Shown piece by piece: positions 46,001 to 58,849 of a DNA stretch of 64,000 nt. A program made the translations under genes and the position numbers. The stretch is from Klebsormidium nitens. Taxonomy: Eukaryota; Streptophyta; Klebsormidiophyceae; Klebsormidiales; Klebsormidiaceae. Every line of letters starts with the position of its first letter. Positions within the stretch are counted from its first letter, which is position 1. The notes under the pieces were generated by a model, which made no database searches, had not been told where the DNA came from, and worked only from the letters and a program-made list of their open reading frames with translations. The DNA lies in contig DF237309.1 of NCBI GenBank assembly GCA_000708835.1, positions 1-64,000 of the forward strand. The letters are read 5' to 3'.

Positions 46001-48373
46001 CGGCCCCCGTTTTGCGCCGACCCAATACCTCCCCGTCGAGCTTTACTCCCCTTCCCGCTCCCCTGCTTCAAGAACCCCGCCTTTTGGCCCCGCTTAAGCG
46101 CGTTCGATCCATTCTGCGTCTTTGCGAAGACCCCGTCTGCCTCCTTCCCATCCGGCAGTTTCGGCCGCAACTCGAGCATGAACCGATACAGCTCGCCCAG
46201 AGTGCGCACGGACCCCCCCGAAATCTTCTGGTACTTCGAAATGATAGCCGCCACGTTGTGATCCACCAGCTCGAAGTGCGAAATTATCGTGGCGAGGGGG
46301 AGACTCTGGAGCAGCGCGACAGCGCCCGAGTAGGCGTCTTTGGAAACGCCGAAGCTGCCGCGGCCAAAGCGGTAGCCCCAGCGGCCGTACCACGTGCAGC
46401 CATAGGCAACGGCGTGCAGGAGCCGGAAGTCGAGGCCGAACTTCTTGCTGACGTCCTGGACCGACACGTCCCTGCAGCAGGAAACAACGAAAGTCAAGTG
46501 AGACCAGAATCTGAAGGACCACAATTTCTAAGTGAAGGGTCTGCATGAAAGACAGAGTGGAGAAGAGCTGTGCGATGCACACTTCTGTGTACTGCTTGAA
46601 AGCACGACGGAGGACGGCTGAAGGACGAGGCCTTTGCAATCTTGAGTCCAGCTGAAAGGTGCGCCCAAATCCTCTCGACAACTCAGCCGAATGAAGGATG
46701 AAAGGAGATAGGTTACCGGAAATGAAGGACAAAAGGAGGGAGACGTCAGTCACGCTTCAGTCACAAACAGGCACTTTAGAAGCAACTCGAAGAGCAAATT
46801 GCAAGGACAAAGAAAAGATACGGGTTCTCAACGTGTCCGCCAAAAAAGAATGTTTGTCATCTTGCGAACGCTTTCAAGTCTGATTTGAAGCTGAGGTGAC
46901 AAAGACGAATCCAAGTGCGCTGCTAGTTCGACTAGCATTGCGGAAAACAATCATCCTACCAGCTGAAACGTTATCTCCCAAAGAACGTGGCGTTTCAAGC
47001 CGTTTGCAAGGTCGTCTAATCAAGACGTTGCGCAGCAGTGATCCCTTTGCCTGTTGCTTTCATCAAAAGCCTGGAGCTAACCAGAAAAGTGGAATTAATA
47101 ACCTTGCGGCACCAATTAGGCTGTTAATGATTCTCAACAAGGCCAGCCAATTTTGCACGTCAGTCCCCCTTTTCATTTCCAGGAACAGTCGCCCAAGCTC
47201 AGCACGACTACAATGCAAGCTTCCAACTAAGCTTGAACCAAGTGTCACAGGACTAGGCAAAGTCCTCACCGAGCCTTGAGCAGCGTACAAAGGCGGTCCC
47301 AAAAGTCCATGAGCTGCGTCCCCGAAAGGACGCGCGAGCCCCGCTCCCGCCCGTTGATCCTCATCAGGTGTCCATACCCGTTTGAGTGCAGCACGCCATG
47401 TAGCAAATGGGTCTGCACCTCCAGTGCCGAGGACCGTCGCAGGTCGGCCCCGCACTGGGGGCACTCGCTTGACACCACCGGGCAAGATGCCTCGCAGCTG
47501 GGACAGTGGCGGGTGCCGGTGTCAAGAACGGTAGCGCTGTCTTCGCTGGGGAGGATGAAGTGGAAGCGCGAGCAGGAGACAGGGTGGTGGCCCCAGCCTG
47601 AAAAGATTGATGCAAAATGGTCAAAAACTTGTGCAAAGCTTAAGCATAGCTCGCAAAGAGGGCGCGTAAAGGACTTCATGACTTTGTGCACAATGAACGC
47701 AGTTCAAGCACCAAGCATTTAAGAACAGAAGTCAGCAATACCCTTCATAGCAGTCTCACCCTGTCTCGCGTGCTGTCAAAGGTCAGTCATAAGACACAAG
47801 GAGGCCAGAGGGCCGCAGAGGCAAGTCTAATCAACGCCAGTAGCACAGGGGGGCGGACTTTTGATTGCAAATTGAGCGGTTCATGGACGTGAAGCGGGCA
47901 GCTAAGGGCCACAATAGCAGCACAAGTAGTGCAAGGACTGACTTCCCAGTGGAAGAGTTGTCATCCAAACTGAAGGAAATTGGTCCGACCAGGTGCAATG
48001 AGATTGTCCAGAACAAGACTGCCAGCTAAGCACGCACACGAAGGAGTGATTGCCAATCTCTTGAGAGCGCACAAAAGCGTAAGCTGTATGAACCAGAGAC
48101 GAGTGATGTCGCCTAGAAAAGAGTGTGACAGGATGTGGCCGGCTCACCGATCACCCTGCACTGCTCGCAGTACAACTTCCCTGTTGCTGGCACATCCTCC
48201 TCAAAGACCAGCAGGTCATCAGTGCCCCCCTGGCCGTCGCTGAAGGCAATCTTCCACCTGGACGTTCCCGCCAGGGAGCATGGCTGTGGCTCTCCCACTT
48301 CGGACAGCAGGCGCCGGACGTTGGACCGGAAGGGGCCGTCCAACCGGGCGCTGATTGGTGGAAGTTCCGCCAT
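40048..48373 (-). CDS. MS1/MMD1-type PHD-finger transcription/chromatin factor, greatly enlarged
   Basis: Eight exons (minus): 48373-48148, 47597-47270, 46471-45083, 44726-44496, 44112-43496, 43128-41252, 40957-40550, 40230-40048; 1,752 residues, closing in frame. It aligns from memory along the whole land-plant MS1/MMD1/PTC1 family: LVFEEDV...YCEQCRVIGWGHHPV...RFHFILPS; HLLHGVLHSNGYGHLMRING; SGTQLMDFWDRLC; LDFRLLHAVAYGCTWYGRWGYRFGRGSFGV; GLLNYALRVVENL...VVRRMV; KLTKQDVVKDLRYL; and a PHD at about 1491-1537 (VDCLCGTKDDDGERM..CDTCATWLHTRC...VCPRC). Land-plant members are about 650-720 residues and regulate tapetum or male meiosis. Here exons 3, 5, 6 and 7 add long Ser/Pro/Gly/Glu-rich insertions, including S/T-P-x-K/R repeats in exon 3. 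A role in sporogenesis or meiosis is only an inference. The final exon (60 codons) is the least certain. Confidence 0.9.
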
Positions 48374-49658
48374 GCTGGCCGCATCCTGTCAGGCGCAGCT
48401 CATGGAAGGAGGGGGAGAGGGAGGGGGCTGTGTGCCTGTACAAGAGAGGGAGCCAGAGCTGTTCAAAGAGAGGAATCCTTTCAAGGACGCCTGCTGCAAA
48501 GCCTAGCATCCCACTACTTTCTTCTGCAATCTGGTTGACGCCCAGGCAACTTGAGACAGCGGTCAGGCAGGCAGCAGTTCTATTCAGACGGATGGAGTCA
48601 TCATTCACGCACTAGTTGACCCCAAGCTGAGTCCTCCTGAGATGAGGGAGTCATTTGCCAGTGCTCTGTTGCTAGGCCCCACTGAGCAGCAGCGGTGAGC
48701 AGCACAGAGAAGGCAGGCTGCAACCGCAATGGCTGACTGGCAAGTGACAGTCAACGATTCCCCACACAACATTGACAAGCAGGCTCGGCAAGCAACAGAT
48801 GCATCAGCAGACTGTGATGGGGCCAGTGAGCAATGGCTATCAAGCTGACAGGGACAGTGCAACCATGTATGTTGTCTGTACCTTTGCAGGAGGCTTGGCT
48901 TCCAGGTTGACACAGCAGGGGCACATACAGTGGTCTTTGGAAGTAAGAGTAGCCTCAGGAAGGGGCATGAAGCTGAGGAAGAGATGCATTCATGGCCATA
49001 ATGAGCAGCAACGACGAGCTGCAAACAGCACCCTTGCAACTGGGTCATTCAAGTATGTGGGAGCCATGCAAGTAGCACCAAGGCAGCTGCGACACACCGT
49101 TGGCTTCAGGCTGAGGAAGGTAGCACAGGTGCCAGACCCAGGCTGGCTCCAGCTGCTGCTGCAGCCTGCACTGGCAGGCTGTGATGAGGAGTGGGCCTGC
49201 TTCAGAATCGCACCGGAGCTGGACTTGCATGAGTTTGCGCAGACTGGGGGAGAACGCTGACGTCACTGGCGAGTTCCGTCGACATTGCAGATCGAAGTCG
49301 GAGGGGCTGTTCACATGAAAGCAAACCGCCTCGAAGTTTCCGGAACCCTCTCTCAACGCCTGCTTGAACTGATGGTTACTGGAGAAAGCTGGAGGAACTG
49401 GAAATTTGATCCATGTGTAAACATGCTCGACTCAACAGCTTAAATGTACGGCCCAATATAAACCGTTATCGTAACTTTTCAATGGGTAACTTGGCCTATA
49501 AACGGTTACCAATATCGAGCATTGTCTTTCGCATCATCCTAGTTGGTGTTCTTGCTGCATCTCGTGCTGGCAGAGTGTCGAAAAGGTGGGAAGTCTGAGC
49601 CTTTGAAGGTGCTAAAGTTCTGCGTTTGGGCTATCCTGTTTCTTTGAAGGCGGGCGCC
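48374..49658. promoter_or_regulatory. Divergent promoter region of the MS1-like gene and LeuRS, with paired Myb-like sites
   Basis: About 1.3 kb between divergent start codons. Two near-identical 12-mers, TATAAACCGTTA at 49457-49468 and TATAAACGGTTA at 49497-49508, lie 40 bp apart and about 150-200 bp upstream of the LeuRS start. Each contains AACGG on one strand, the core of Myb and MSA (M-phase-specific activator) sites. Calling them regulatory is an inference. A 489-bp open frame at 48772-49260 lacks an ATG start and family content and is not annotated. Confidence 0.4.
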
Positions 49659-52600
49659 ATGATGGCGCATGGGTCCGCTAGCGTCGCCGAAACGGCTTCC
49701 GCTTCTCTGAGAAGGCTCCACCTCTCAGCCTGCAGCACCAACCCGCTTCCTTCCCAGTGTCCTGCATTCGCGCGCCAACCGGGGGGTATGGCTGGCCGAT
49801 GGCGGTCGCTGGCTTCTCGAGCCCCGGCATTGCAAGCCATTTTCGTACCCACTCAGCAAGCTTCCTGCAGTGCCTCCTCTACGCCCCTCGTTAAAAACGC
49901 AGACCTTCCAGGTGTTGCGCAGTCTCTGACGTCGTTCTTCGGCGCTCGGTTAGATCAGCCGGACTCGACCTCTGCGAATCAGTTCCGGAGATCCTTCCGG
50001 TCCGCGAGCCAAGTCTCTGCAAATGCTGCAATACTAGTAGAGGAAGCGGCGAGGGGGGAGGAGGAGAATGCGGCCCCTGCGCAGCGGGTGGGGGCGTATC
50101 CATTCAAGGAACTGGAGGCCAAGTGGCAGACAACGTGGGCGGAGCGCAAAACGTTCCGGACGCCAGAGGAAGTGGACACCAGCAAGCCAAAGTTCTATGC
50201 GCTGGACATGTTTCCATACCCCAGGTACTGAATGCAAGCGTTCACACTGGCGATGAGTGGGTGGTGCATTGTGTCTCTCGCTGTGTTGCATTTTGCCCCT
50301 TCTTAGCCAGAAGAGTCTGGCGGTGGTACTGTTGCGTCCACATTCCAGCATGATGGTACTTAAGAGTGCATCCATGATCCCATTTCTTCAAGTAGTAGAA
50401 GATCTGATAGTCAGCGAGATCATCAGCTTCTTTAGTCCCTGTAGGAGAGCGTATGTGAGGCTTCCTAAAAGAACTGGGGCTGAAGCTTTGTGGTGTGGGG
50501 CTACACGGGCGCTCAAGCGCGTTTCTATGCATTTGGCCAGCAGTGTACATTTATGTGGTGAAAATGACACAAATGGATGATTGAGCGTTCCCAGCATACC
50601 TACTTCCATTGACGTCCTGCTGCTGTAAGTCCTCACATCGACGGTCCAGATGGTTTCAAGAAATGCGGCCGCCACCATTCATTTCAGGGGGCCAAACCTA
50701 GAGGGTAGTGTGTATAGGTGGCCCGAAGTCTTTATTTTCCGCCCATCCGTTTTTGAAGACAGCTCTTCAATCGCTGGTTCCGAATCGAGTACCAGATTAC
50801 TTTCAAATACTCACGCTTTTCGGCCCCTTTGCAGTGGCGCTGGGCTGCACGTAGGCCATCCGGAGGGGTACACTGCGACCGACATCGTGTCGCGCTACAA
50901 GCGGATGAAGGGCTTCAACGTGCTGCACCCCATGGGCTGGGATGCGTTTGGGCTGCCGGCAGAGCAGTATGCGCTTGAGGTGATGAGCAACAAACTTGGT
51001 TTCTTATATCTTTGATCCTGTATTCAAGCCCCTTGAGGCTGAGAATCAATAATTGACATCCTGATGATGCATCTGACACAAGCTTTATTGGCCCCTTTCA
51101 ATTACAAGCTCCTGTCCTGGCTCCCCCATATGGTCAGCGGGGCCATTGCGGGTTTCCCTACAAAACGGGTCCGCACCAGCGGATTGCCTAGTACGGCTCC
51201 GAACCTGCAACTGGCGTATGGAGTTATGTTAGGATCTCGGTGTTCCCAGCTGGTCCTTAGCGTCACAAGTGGCATCATTCATCGAAACCTGCTCTGTCAT
51301 ATTTTCTGTGCCTTTCAAAATAGCGCAATCGGCCCGTTTGCACGTTTGCAGACGGGCACGCACCCGAAGGTGACGACGGAGCGCAACGTGGCGCGCTTCC
51401 GCACGCAGCTCCAGTCGCTCGGCTTCTCGTACGACTGGGACCGCGAGTTCTCGACGACGGACGAGAAGTACTACCGGTGGACGCAGTGGATCTTCCTCAA
51501 GCTCTGGGAGAACGGCCTGGCTTACCAGGTAAGCGCCGTTATTATTTCATCTCCGGAAGTCCGTACATACTAGTCGTTTATACGTTCAACATTGATTGTG
51601 GTGGATACCATACTTGATGGACAAAGAGAAGTGTGAGTCACTAGCCTCGTGGTCTGGCCGTTAAAATTGAAGTCCATCTTTCTGAGGCTCGATTGCTCCG
51701 AAGGGGCAGGTCGCTGACACTAGCAGAAGTTGTGTATGGAGATCAGCAAACAAAACTGCCCTCCGTGTGACGTTTTGTACCGGTCAATTTCTTTGGCGCT
51801 CTGCGTGAAAGGGTGCTCGGGCATTGCCCAATTCTTAGAAAGAGTAAGATTTAGCCTTATTGACTGCTTGTGGGCAAACCGGCTGATTTGACACCGGTTT
51901 CCGCTCTGGTCCTGCAGGCTGAGGTGCCGGTCAACTGGTGTCCGGCCCTGGGCACGGTTCTGGCGAACGAGGAGGTCATTGACGGCCTGAGCGAGCGGGG
52001 AGGCCATCCCGTCATCCGAAAGGTGAGCCTTCTCTTCACCGCTCGCTCACAAAAGCCTTCATTCTGCATATTTGTGTGCTCATTTTCCCCTCCTATGTAC
52101 CTATGTGAAAAAGGCATAGGGAAAAATCGTAACCGGAACGTATTTTCCGACCCTTTTTAGATTCGAAAACCGGGGGGGCTGCCCCCGCCCCCGAGCCCCC
52201 CTGCTTTTTCCTTTTAGGCCTTTGTTTCATTGCATACGATTGATTGATAACGTCGTCTACGACGAGAACGAACGGCTATGGCTGTGCTCAGGTCGCTGAT
52301 AAATGTCGCACATGCGTGAAAGCCTCATCGGCATGAGAGTCGAAGTCCGGCCTACGTGAGGTATGACCTGCATGCTTATCTGATTTTGAGTCTCAACATA
52401 TGTGTGTATTGTTGCAAGGACGAGTCACCCGCTGATCATTGTAAGAGTAAAGCTGCAACCGCGCGTGTGCTTCAGTCGAACTTCGAAGTACACCCGGTTC
52501 CGAGCAGTTTATTGGCGCCGTTCCTTCCTCGAGCTGCTTGTCTTTCCTGCCAAACCTCCATTTCCAGAAGCCTTCATGTACTTGATTATCCAGTTAAGCG

Positions 52601-55600
52601 ATTGTTGAAAATGCATCTGCTTTTCAAGCCTACTTTAAAAGCTTCCCGACAAGGCATCATGTAGAATTTAACCCCACTTCTGCTCCCCCGGCAGCCAATG
52701 CGTCAGTGGATGCTGCGCATCACGCGCTACGCGGACCGTCTCCTGGACGACTTGGAAGACCTCAACTGGCCCGAGAGCATCAAGGAAATGCAGCGCAACT
52801 GGATCGGCCGTTCCGAGGGCGCCGAGATCGACTTCCCCATTCTCGCCCCCGACGGTTCCGTCACCGAAAGCTCCCTCCGCGTTTTCACGACCCGTCCCGA
52901 TACGCTGTTCGGCGCGACGTACATGGTCGTTGCGCCGGAGCACCCGCTGGTGGAGCACGTGACGTCAGCAGAGCAGCGGGGGGCGGTGGAAGAGTACGTG
53001 AAGAAGGCGGCGCTGAAAAGCGATTTGGAGCGGACCGAGCTGCAGAAGGAGAAGACGGGGGTGGCGACCGGGGGATATGCGCGGAACCCGGCAACCGGGG
53101 AGAAGGTGCCCATCTGGGTCGCCGACTACGTGCTCGGCAGGTGGGCGGTAGAACCGGCTGGGGAACATATGTTACGGACCCTTGGAACGTTAGGTTTGGA
53201 GAGGCGACTATTGATTTGCGGAGATGGTACGATCTTTGCTGGGTTTAGCATTCAAGACCGTTGCTTTTGGGTATAAGCTTCGACCTTTGTGAATCGAAGA
53301 ACCAACGCACCAGAACTTGATATATCAAACCTTCTTTGCGGGCTTTGCTAGCTCCGGTCCTTGTGAACTGCAGAAATTTCAGATCAAGTGTGTCAGGTTC
53401 GAAAGCGGATTCGTCTTTGTAGCTAAGATTTTCTTCTTTCCTTTGCAGCTACGGTACTGGCGCCATCATGGCCGTTCCCGCGCACGACTCCCGCGACCAC
53501 GAATTCGCCACTGCTTTTGACCTCCCCATTATCCAAGTCGTTTCCGCCCCCAAAGGAATCAAAGTCGACTCCAACGAGGCCTTTTCAGAGCCGGGAAAAG
53601 CCGTCAACTCTAGTAGCGAGGCAACCGGGTTGAAACTCGACGGGTTGAGTACGAAGAAAGCGGCGGCCAGGGTTATAGAGTGGTTAGAGAGCACGAAGCA
53701 GGGGACAAAAAAGGTTAACTACAGGTTACGAGACTGGTTGTTTGCGCGGCAGCGGTACTGGGGGGAGCCGTTCCCGATGGTTTACGTGGACGGTGCAAGC
53801 GATCCTGTGCCGATTCCGGAGAGTGAGCTTCCGTTGGTGCTGCCGGAAACGGACTCGTACAAGCCGAGCGGAACGGGGGAGAGCCCGCTGGCTACGATCA
53901 CGGATTGGGTCAATACAACAGGTGAGGACACTTTTTGGTCGACGTGACGACCCTTTGCAAAGCAGATTGGCAACCTTCTCAAAAGTATGCCCCTCGTTTG
54001 ATATTGCTTCTGACAGTTGCCATTGGCTCTCGCTTGCCTCTCCTTGTCCATTGAAAAAACCCAAAGTACATGTCGTTGCGAGATTTCAGGAACATCAGAG
54101 GCAGGTCAAATTTCTGTATCCTCGCCTAGCTAGTTCGGTCTCTGAACGACTCTCACGCAATCCCCTCTCTCCACGTGTTCAAATCCAAGCGGGCGGGCCG
54201 CGAGACGAGAAACCTACACAATGCCGCAGTTTCAAGATTCAAAAGGACTTATCGCCAATCTCCTCTTTCCACGTGTCCAGATCCGAGCGGGCGGCCCGCG
54301 CGACGAGAAACCAACACGATGCCGCAGTGGGCGGGGTCCTGTTGGTACTTCATCCGGTTCATTGACCCGGGCAACGACCAGGCGCTCGTCGATCCGGATA
54401 AAGAGCGCTACTGGGGCCCGGTAGACCTCTACGTGGGCGGGGCGGAGCACGCCGTGCTGCATTTGCTGTATGCGCGGTTTATTTACAAGGTGTGGGGAAT
54501 GGAACGTTTTCCGTGTTTCTGTCTTTCGCCCACGAGGCCATTCGTGGCCCACTCGTGAAGTAAGCAAGGTCTCTCAAGGAAGCTGAGGTTGATAAAGTGG
54601 GTCTGAGGCAGCCTCATCGTTTGGCTAGGAGTTTGATTTGAACGCTGAGCAGTGGCGGAGCCGTCGAAGGAAAACTGCATAGGAAGGCAATCTCCATTCC
54701 ATGTTCTCCTTTGAAACAGGACAGATACGTTCGCCCCAGTAAGCCTCGCGTGTCGTTGCTCTGCAGTTTTTGTTCGACATTGGCGTTGTTTCTCGAAAGG
54801 AGCCGTTCCAGAGCCTGGTGAACCAGGGCATGATCCTAGGGGAGGTAGGACCATCACACTGCTCTGCCCGCAGAGTTCATCCCTCCGAAGTCGTGCTTGT
54901 AGATCCTTTTGTCGAGCCTTGACTACGTACTTTCTTCTTGAGACTTGTGTTGCTCGCCTCGTCTGGAACTAGGGGCTTGAAAGGTCGGGACCGAGAAACA
55001 TGCACGAATCGGTTAGAAGCTGTCTTGGGCCCCTTCAAACGGACCGCTTCACTGCGAAGAAGCACGAGTCCAAAGGGGTCGGGGTCTCACTCCTTGTGCT
55101 GACGCTTTGCTTCACCTCTTCTCCCCCTGGGTCGAAATATGACTACGAGATTTGGAGAAACCTTGAGACTTTCTAACATTTCCTCCGCCTGCCAGGTTGA
55201 GTACACGACGTTCCGGAACGAGCGGGGTGAGCGGGTGTCTGCAGACGTGGCATCCTCCAGCCGAGAAACATACACCCCGGAGCGGATCCCGGAAAGCGAG
55301 GTACGCAGAGCTTCCGCTTGGGATAGTCAACGACAAAAACATTTTTCAGTTCCTGACGTTCTGGACACATCGCGTAGAACCTCAGAAAGTTCTTCTTGAG
55401 TTCACCTACAATTTTGATCTGCACAGTCAGCCTTGGCGCAGGTCGCCAGTCAAATTTATGCTTTTAATGTGTCTGAAACGAAAAGTTGGCGACGAATGTG
55501 AATCACTGTGAAAGTGTATCCCTCGTTTCAAGTTCTAAGCAAATCGAGGCTGACATCAGTCTACGAAAGCAATGTTATTGTGAGAATGATGACCAAGCTC

Positions 55601-57822
55601 ACAACCGTAGATTCGCTTGCTCCCGCTGCCTTTACTGCTGTGCAATTTTGCTCTCTGCTGGATCAAATCAAAACAAGTATCTATTCTAATGGATTGCGCG
55701 TGTTTGCTAACGCGGGCTAACATGAGTGCGAGCCCAAGGATCCGGACATTCTCAATGTTCGATTCCTTGAAAGGTCAAGAAACTTTCCCCAGGTGACGAA
55801 GTCCGGCAACGAGTACGTGCTGCGCACCGACCCCGGCGTGCGCGTGCAGGCGCGCGCGCACAAGATGTCCAAGTCGCGGGGCAACGTCATCAACCCGGAC
55901 GACGTCGTGTCCGAATACGGCGCGGACAGCCTGCGCCTGTACGAAATGTTCATGGGTCCGCTGAAGGAGACCAAAGTGTGGAGCACTAATGGCGTAGAGG
56001 GAGTGCACCGCTTTCTGGCGCGTGCGTGGCGGCTGGTCGTGGGCCAGAAGGAGGGCGCTGACGTCAGCGTGACGGAGAACGAGCCGAGCGAGGGGCAGCT
56101 GCGCACGCTGCACGCGTGCATACAAAAGGTGCGGCGTCTGATCTGGGCGGGTCGAAGCTACTTGATGCGTGCTTATTGAATCTCAAACTTACACCTACAC
56201 GACTCACCGAGGATGATGTGCTCGGTAAGGTTTCTCTTCTGTGAGCTCAGTAGGCTCAATAAAGTAAGTCGCTTCAGAATGAAACAGCCCACATCCGGAT
56301 TGCTTGTTATCAAAAGTGAGTAAGCCGCTTGTTGCAATTGGTATCTGGGGCGAGCTTCCAACGTGACTTCACTGATTCATCTGACGTTTTGAGAACCTGA
56401 ACGCAAAATCCTGATTGTCAACAATGAAACTGGCCTCAGGTGACGGAGGAGGTGGACAACATGCGCTTCAACACGGGCATCGCCGCCATGATGGAGTTTG
56501 TCAACGCCGCCAACAAGGTACGCAACTGTCACCATACAAGGGAATCACACGCCGGGGCTACAGCTGTTTGCATCAAACTTGCCAACCCAGTTTAGATTTT
56601 GAATCTGGTCCGCAATGTTTGGCCGTCCGATGCCTTTGCATCGTCGATCGGACGCTTGAAGTCAGGAACCATGCTCGGAGCGTTCGGAACGCGAAAACAA
56701 GTACGACACGTATCGCCCCTGCGAACAAGAGCGTTCAAAGTGCGCGAGATAGCTTTCCTCCTTCCAGTCTCTTTGAGTCGTTCAGGGCGGATGGTTGGGT
56801 CTTTTTCAAGAGCCGTAATGAATGCACCGTGCCCTTCTCTTGGATGCGCCAGCCACGAGGCCGTCGAGGCAGATTTCTGCCTAGCAGACTGGTACGGACC
56901 AGGGTTCAGTTTGCACTTGCCTTTTACGCTCCGTTTTCTGCCGTCCACTGGAAGCGGCACCACCACTACAGATACATTTGGCTCCATCCTGCCGAAGTCT
57001 GGCGCAGCGCCTGAGCTCCTCAGTCCTACTGCGATAAGATCTGAGCCCACCGTCAATCTGATAGGGAGCCCTTTCACCCTGCACGGAATTCCTTCATCAA
57101 GTCTCTGATACCTTTTTCTGCACCAGTGGGATGACCGGCCCCGCGCCGCACTGGAGCCGTTCGTGCTGCTGCTGTCGCCGTTTGCGCCGCACGTCGCGGA
57201 GGAGCTGTGGCACCGCCTGGGGCACCCCGACTCGCTCGCGTACCAGCCCTGGCCGCAGGTGACTAAGACCTTTAAATCACCCAAGCTGAAGATGACTCGT
57301 TTCATTTGGGCTATGTGTTCGAGTCGCGTGACCTTGTCAGCTCATCGAACCATTCCGATAATGGGTCAAAACGTAGGGGTGACGTACGTCTTTCCGCCGA
57401 GTGATCGTCAGAGATGCTCCGTCAGCAGACAGATTCCTCCGGACTGGGTCGCTATCGTTTCTTCTATGGTGCAGCGTGTGCCACGAATTTTGCCTTCTTA
57501 TGCATCCGTCCCCTACGAACCCAACCATTTCGAATCCTTCGGCACACCATCTTTTCACAAAGTCGGTGGAAATAAAACGTCCTTTTTGCCATTTGTGCCG
57601 CAGGCCGAGGAGAAATACTTGGTGGCCAACTCGTTCGTGCTGCCGGTCCAAGTGAACGGCAAGACGCGGGTGACGCTCGAGCTGCCGGTGGGCATCGACC
57701 AGGCGGCCGCTATGGCGCGCGCGCTGCAAGAAGAGGCGGTCGCTAAGTACACCGACGGGAAGGAGATCAAGAAGACGATCTACGTGCCCGGCAAGATCCT
57801 CAACCTAGTTGTTGGCAAGTGA
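49659..57822 (+). CDS. Leucyl-tRNA synthetase, bacterial/organellar type
   Basis: It charges tRNA-Leu, probably in plastid and/or mitochondrion. Thirteen exons: 49659-50224, 50835-50979, 51352-51528, 51918-52022, 52695-53140, 53449-53921, 54281-54489, 54767-54844, 55196-55300, 55793-56128, 56440-56517, 57127-57258, 57604-57822; 1,022 residues in frame. The first 145 or so residues are Ser/Ala/Arg-rich before the conserved [14 protein letters not shown], which looks like a transit peptide. Class I motifs are present: HVGH (194-197; HIGH variant) with [14 protein letters not shown], and KMSKS (792-796). The CP1 editing domain is intact by eye (TTRPDT and [13 protein letters not shown]). A C-terminal anticodon-binding region and the LeuRS tail (VNGKTR...[11 protein letters not shown]) complete it. 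Start at the first of two adjacent ATGs. Dual targeting is likely for such enzymes in plants but is not shown here. Confidence 0.95.
52170..52202. repeat. GC-rich hairpin in LeuRS intron 4
   Basis: A run of seven G followed by CTGCCCCC and further C-runs can fold into a tight GC hairpin. It stands out from the AT-richer intron around it. It resembles the small G-run/C-run hairpins dispersed in some algal and organellar genomes. There is no other evidence for mobility. Confidence 0.4.
54153..54327 (+). repeat. 98-bp tandem duplication of the LeuRS exon 7 acceptor and 5' end
   Basis: The segment 54153-54229 is a diverged copy of 54251-54327, offset by exactly 98 bp. Both contain a pyrimidine-rich stretch with CCACGTGT, AGCGGGCGG, GACGAGAAACC and AATGCCGCAG or GATGCCGCAG. 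In the downstream copy CACGTGTCCAG supplies the splice acceptor of exon 7. In the upstream copy the same place reads CACGTGTTCAA, so the AG is gone and the copy lies in the intron as a dead exon start. Confidence 0.8.
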
Positions 57823-58849
57823 CGGGGAGTAAGTTCACGGGGCCTTTTTAAGCCAGCGGCAGGAACGGGAGGGACGTCTAATAGACAATATACGTGCTTG
57901 GGACGACCTCGATTTAGTTGGGCACAAGCGAGGGGGTTCGTGCATAAGAGCGCGAGAGACGACAGGAACTGCCGCGTTGTGGCCAGGCTAATTGCAGCAA
58001 TACAGCATTATAAGGAGCTGCACAAACCCGCTGATAAGATGGAGCTGCACAAACCCAAAGCTGGCCGCCAGCGTCTCAGACATCTGCACTAAGACTTGCG
58101 CCAATCAGCGTGCACAACGTTGTCGTGCCTTTGAGCTCCATGACTCTGTGCGCGGCCCTGATTTGCAAGAGTACTTGTATCGTCCTAGCTGAAGTCAAGG
58201 CTAGTCGCATGCTGATGTCTCGAGGGGTGGACTCCGACTGCTTGCCAGTACTAACGCTTGCAATAATTCAACAATAAGAACTGCGTCATGGGGGCTAGTC
58301 GATGCCCGGTGCCAGCTCAGTCACTGTCGTGCTAGACCGCGGGCCAACGTATGGCCGGGCGCGATCGAGTATGCACGCACGCGGTGCAGTGAGCAGACCC
58401 TTTGCGACCATGCTGTGAGCGTTTACTGAGCTCCCAAGTACGTGACTTAGCCTAGTAGACAAGTCTAAAGAATGAGAGCACTGATGTAAGGACATGAACG
58501 ACTTAAGAACATCTAGAGCATGATTCGATTATGCATGAGCATACTGTGACACGCTTCATACATGTTAGACCGCCCAGAAGGGCGGCGGGGGCTTGCCTCT
58601 CTGGGGTGAGACTGGGCAGAATTTTAAAGGTCCATATTGTGGCGTCTACTTGTGCGTGGCTCTGTCATGCGCGAGCGCGCGCACAGACGCTAGGCTTAGT
58701 CCGTACAACACCTTGCGGTATGCACCGTAGGTAGGTGCACAGTGCGTACCAGGTTGTCTGGCACTCTTCTTTCCGGGCACTTTGGTCCAATCTGAAAATC
58801 CTTCGGGTGCAATAGTGAAGCAGTCCACTATAGAGCCGCAAATGGAGCC

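Noticed and set aside
48772-49260. 162-codon plus-strand open frame between the MS1-like gene and LeuRS
   Set aside because: It starts at TTG with no upstream ATG in frame, has no family resemblance, and lies in the divergent promoter region.
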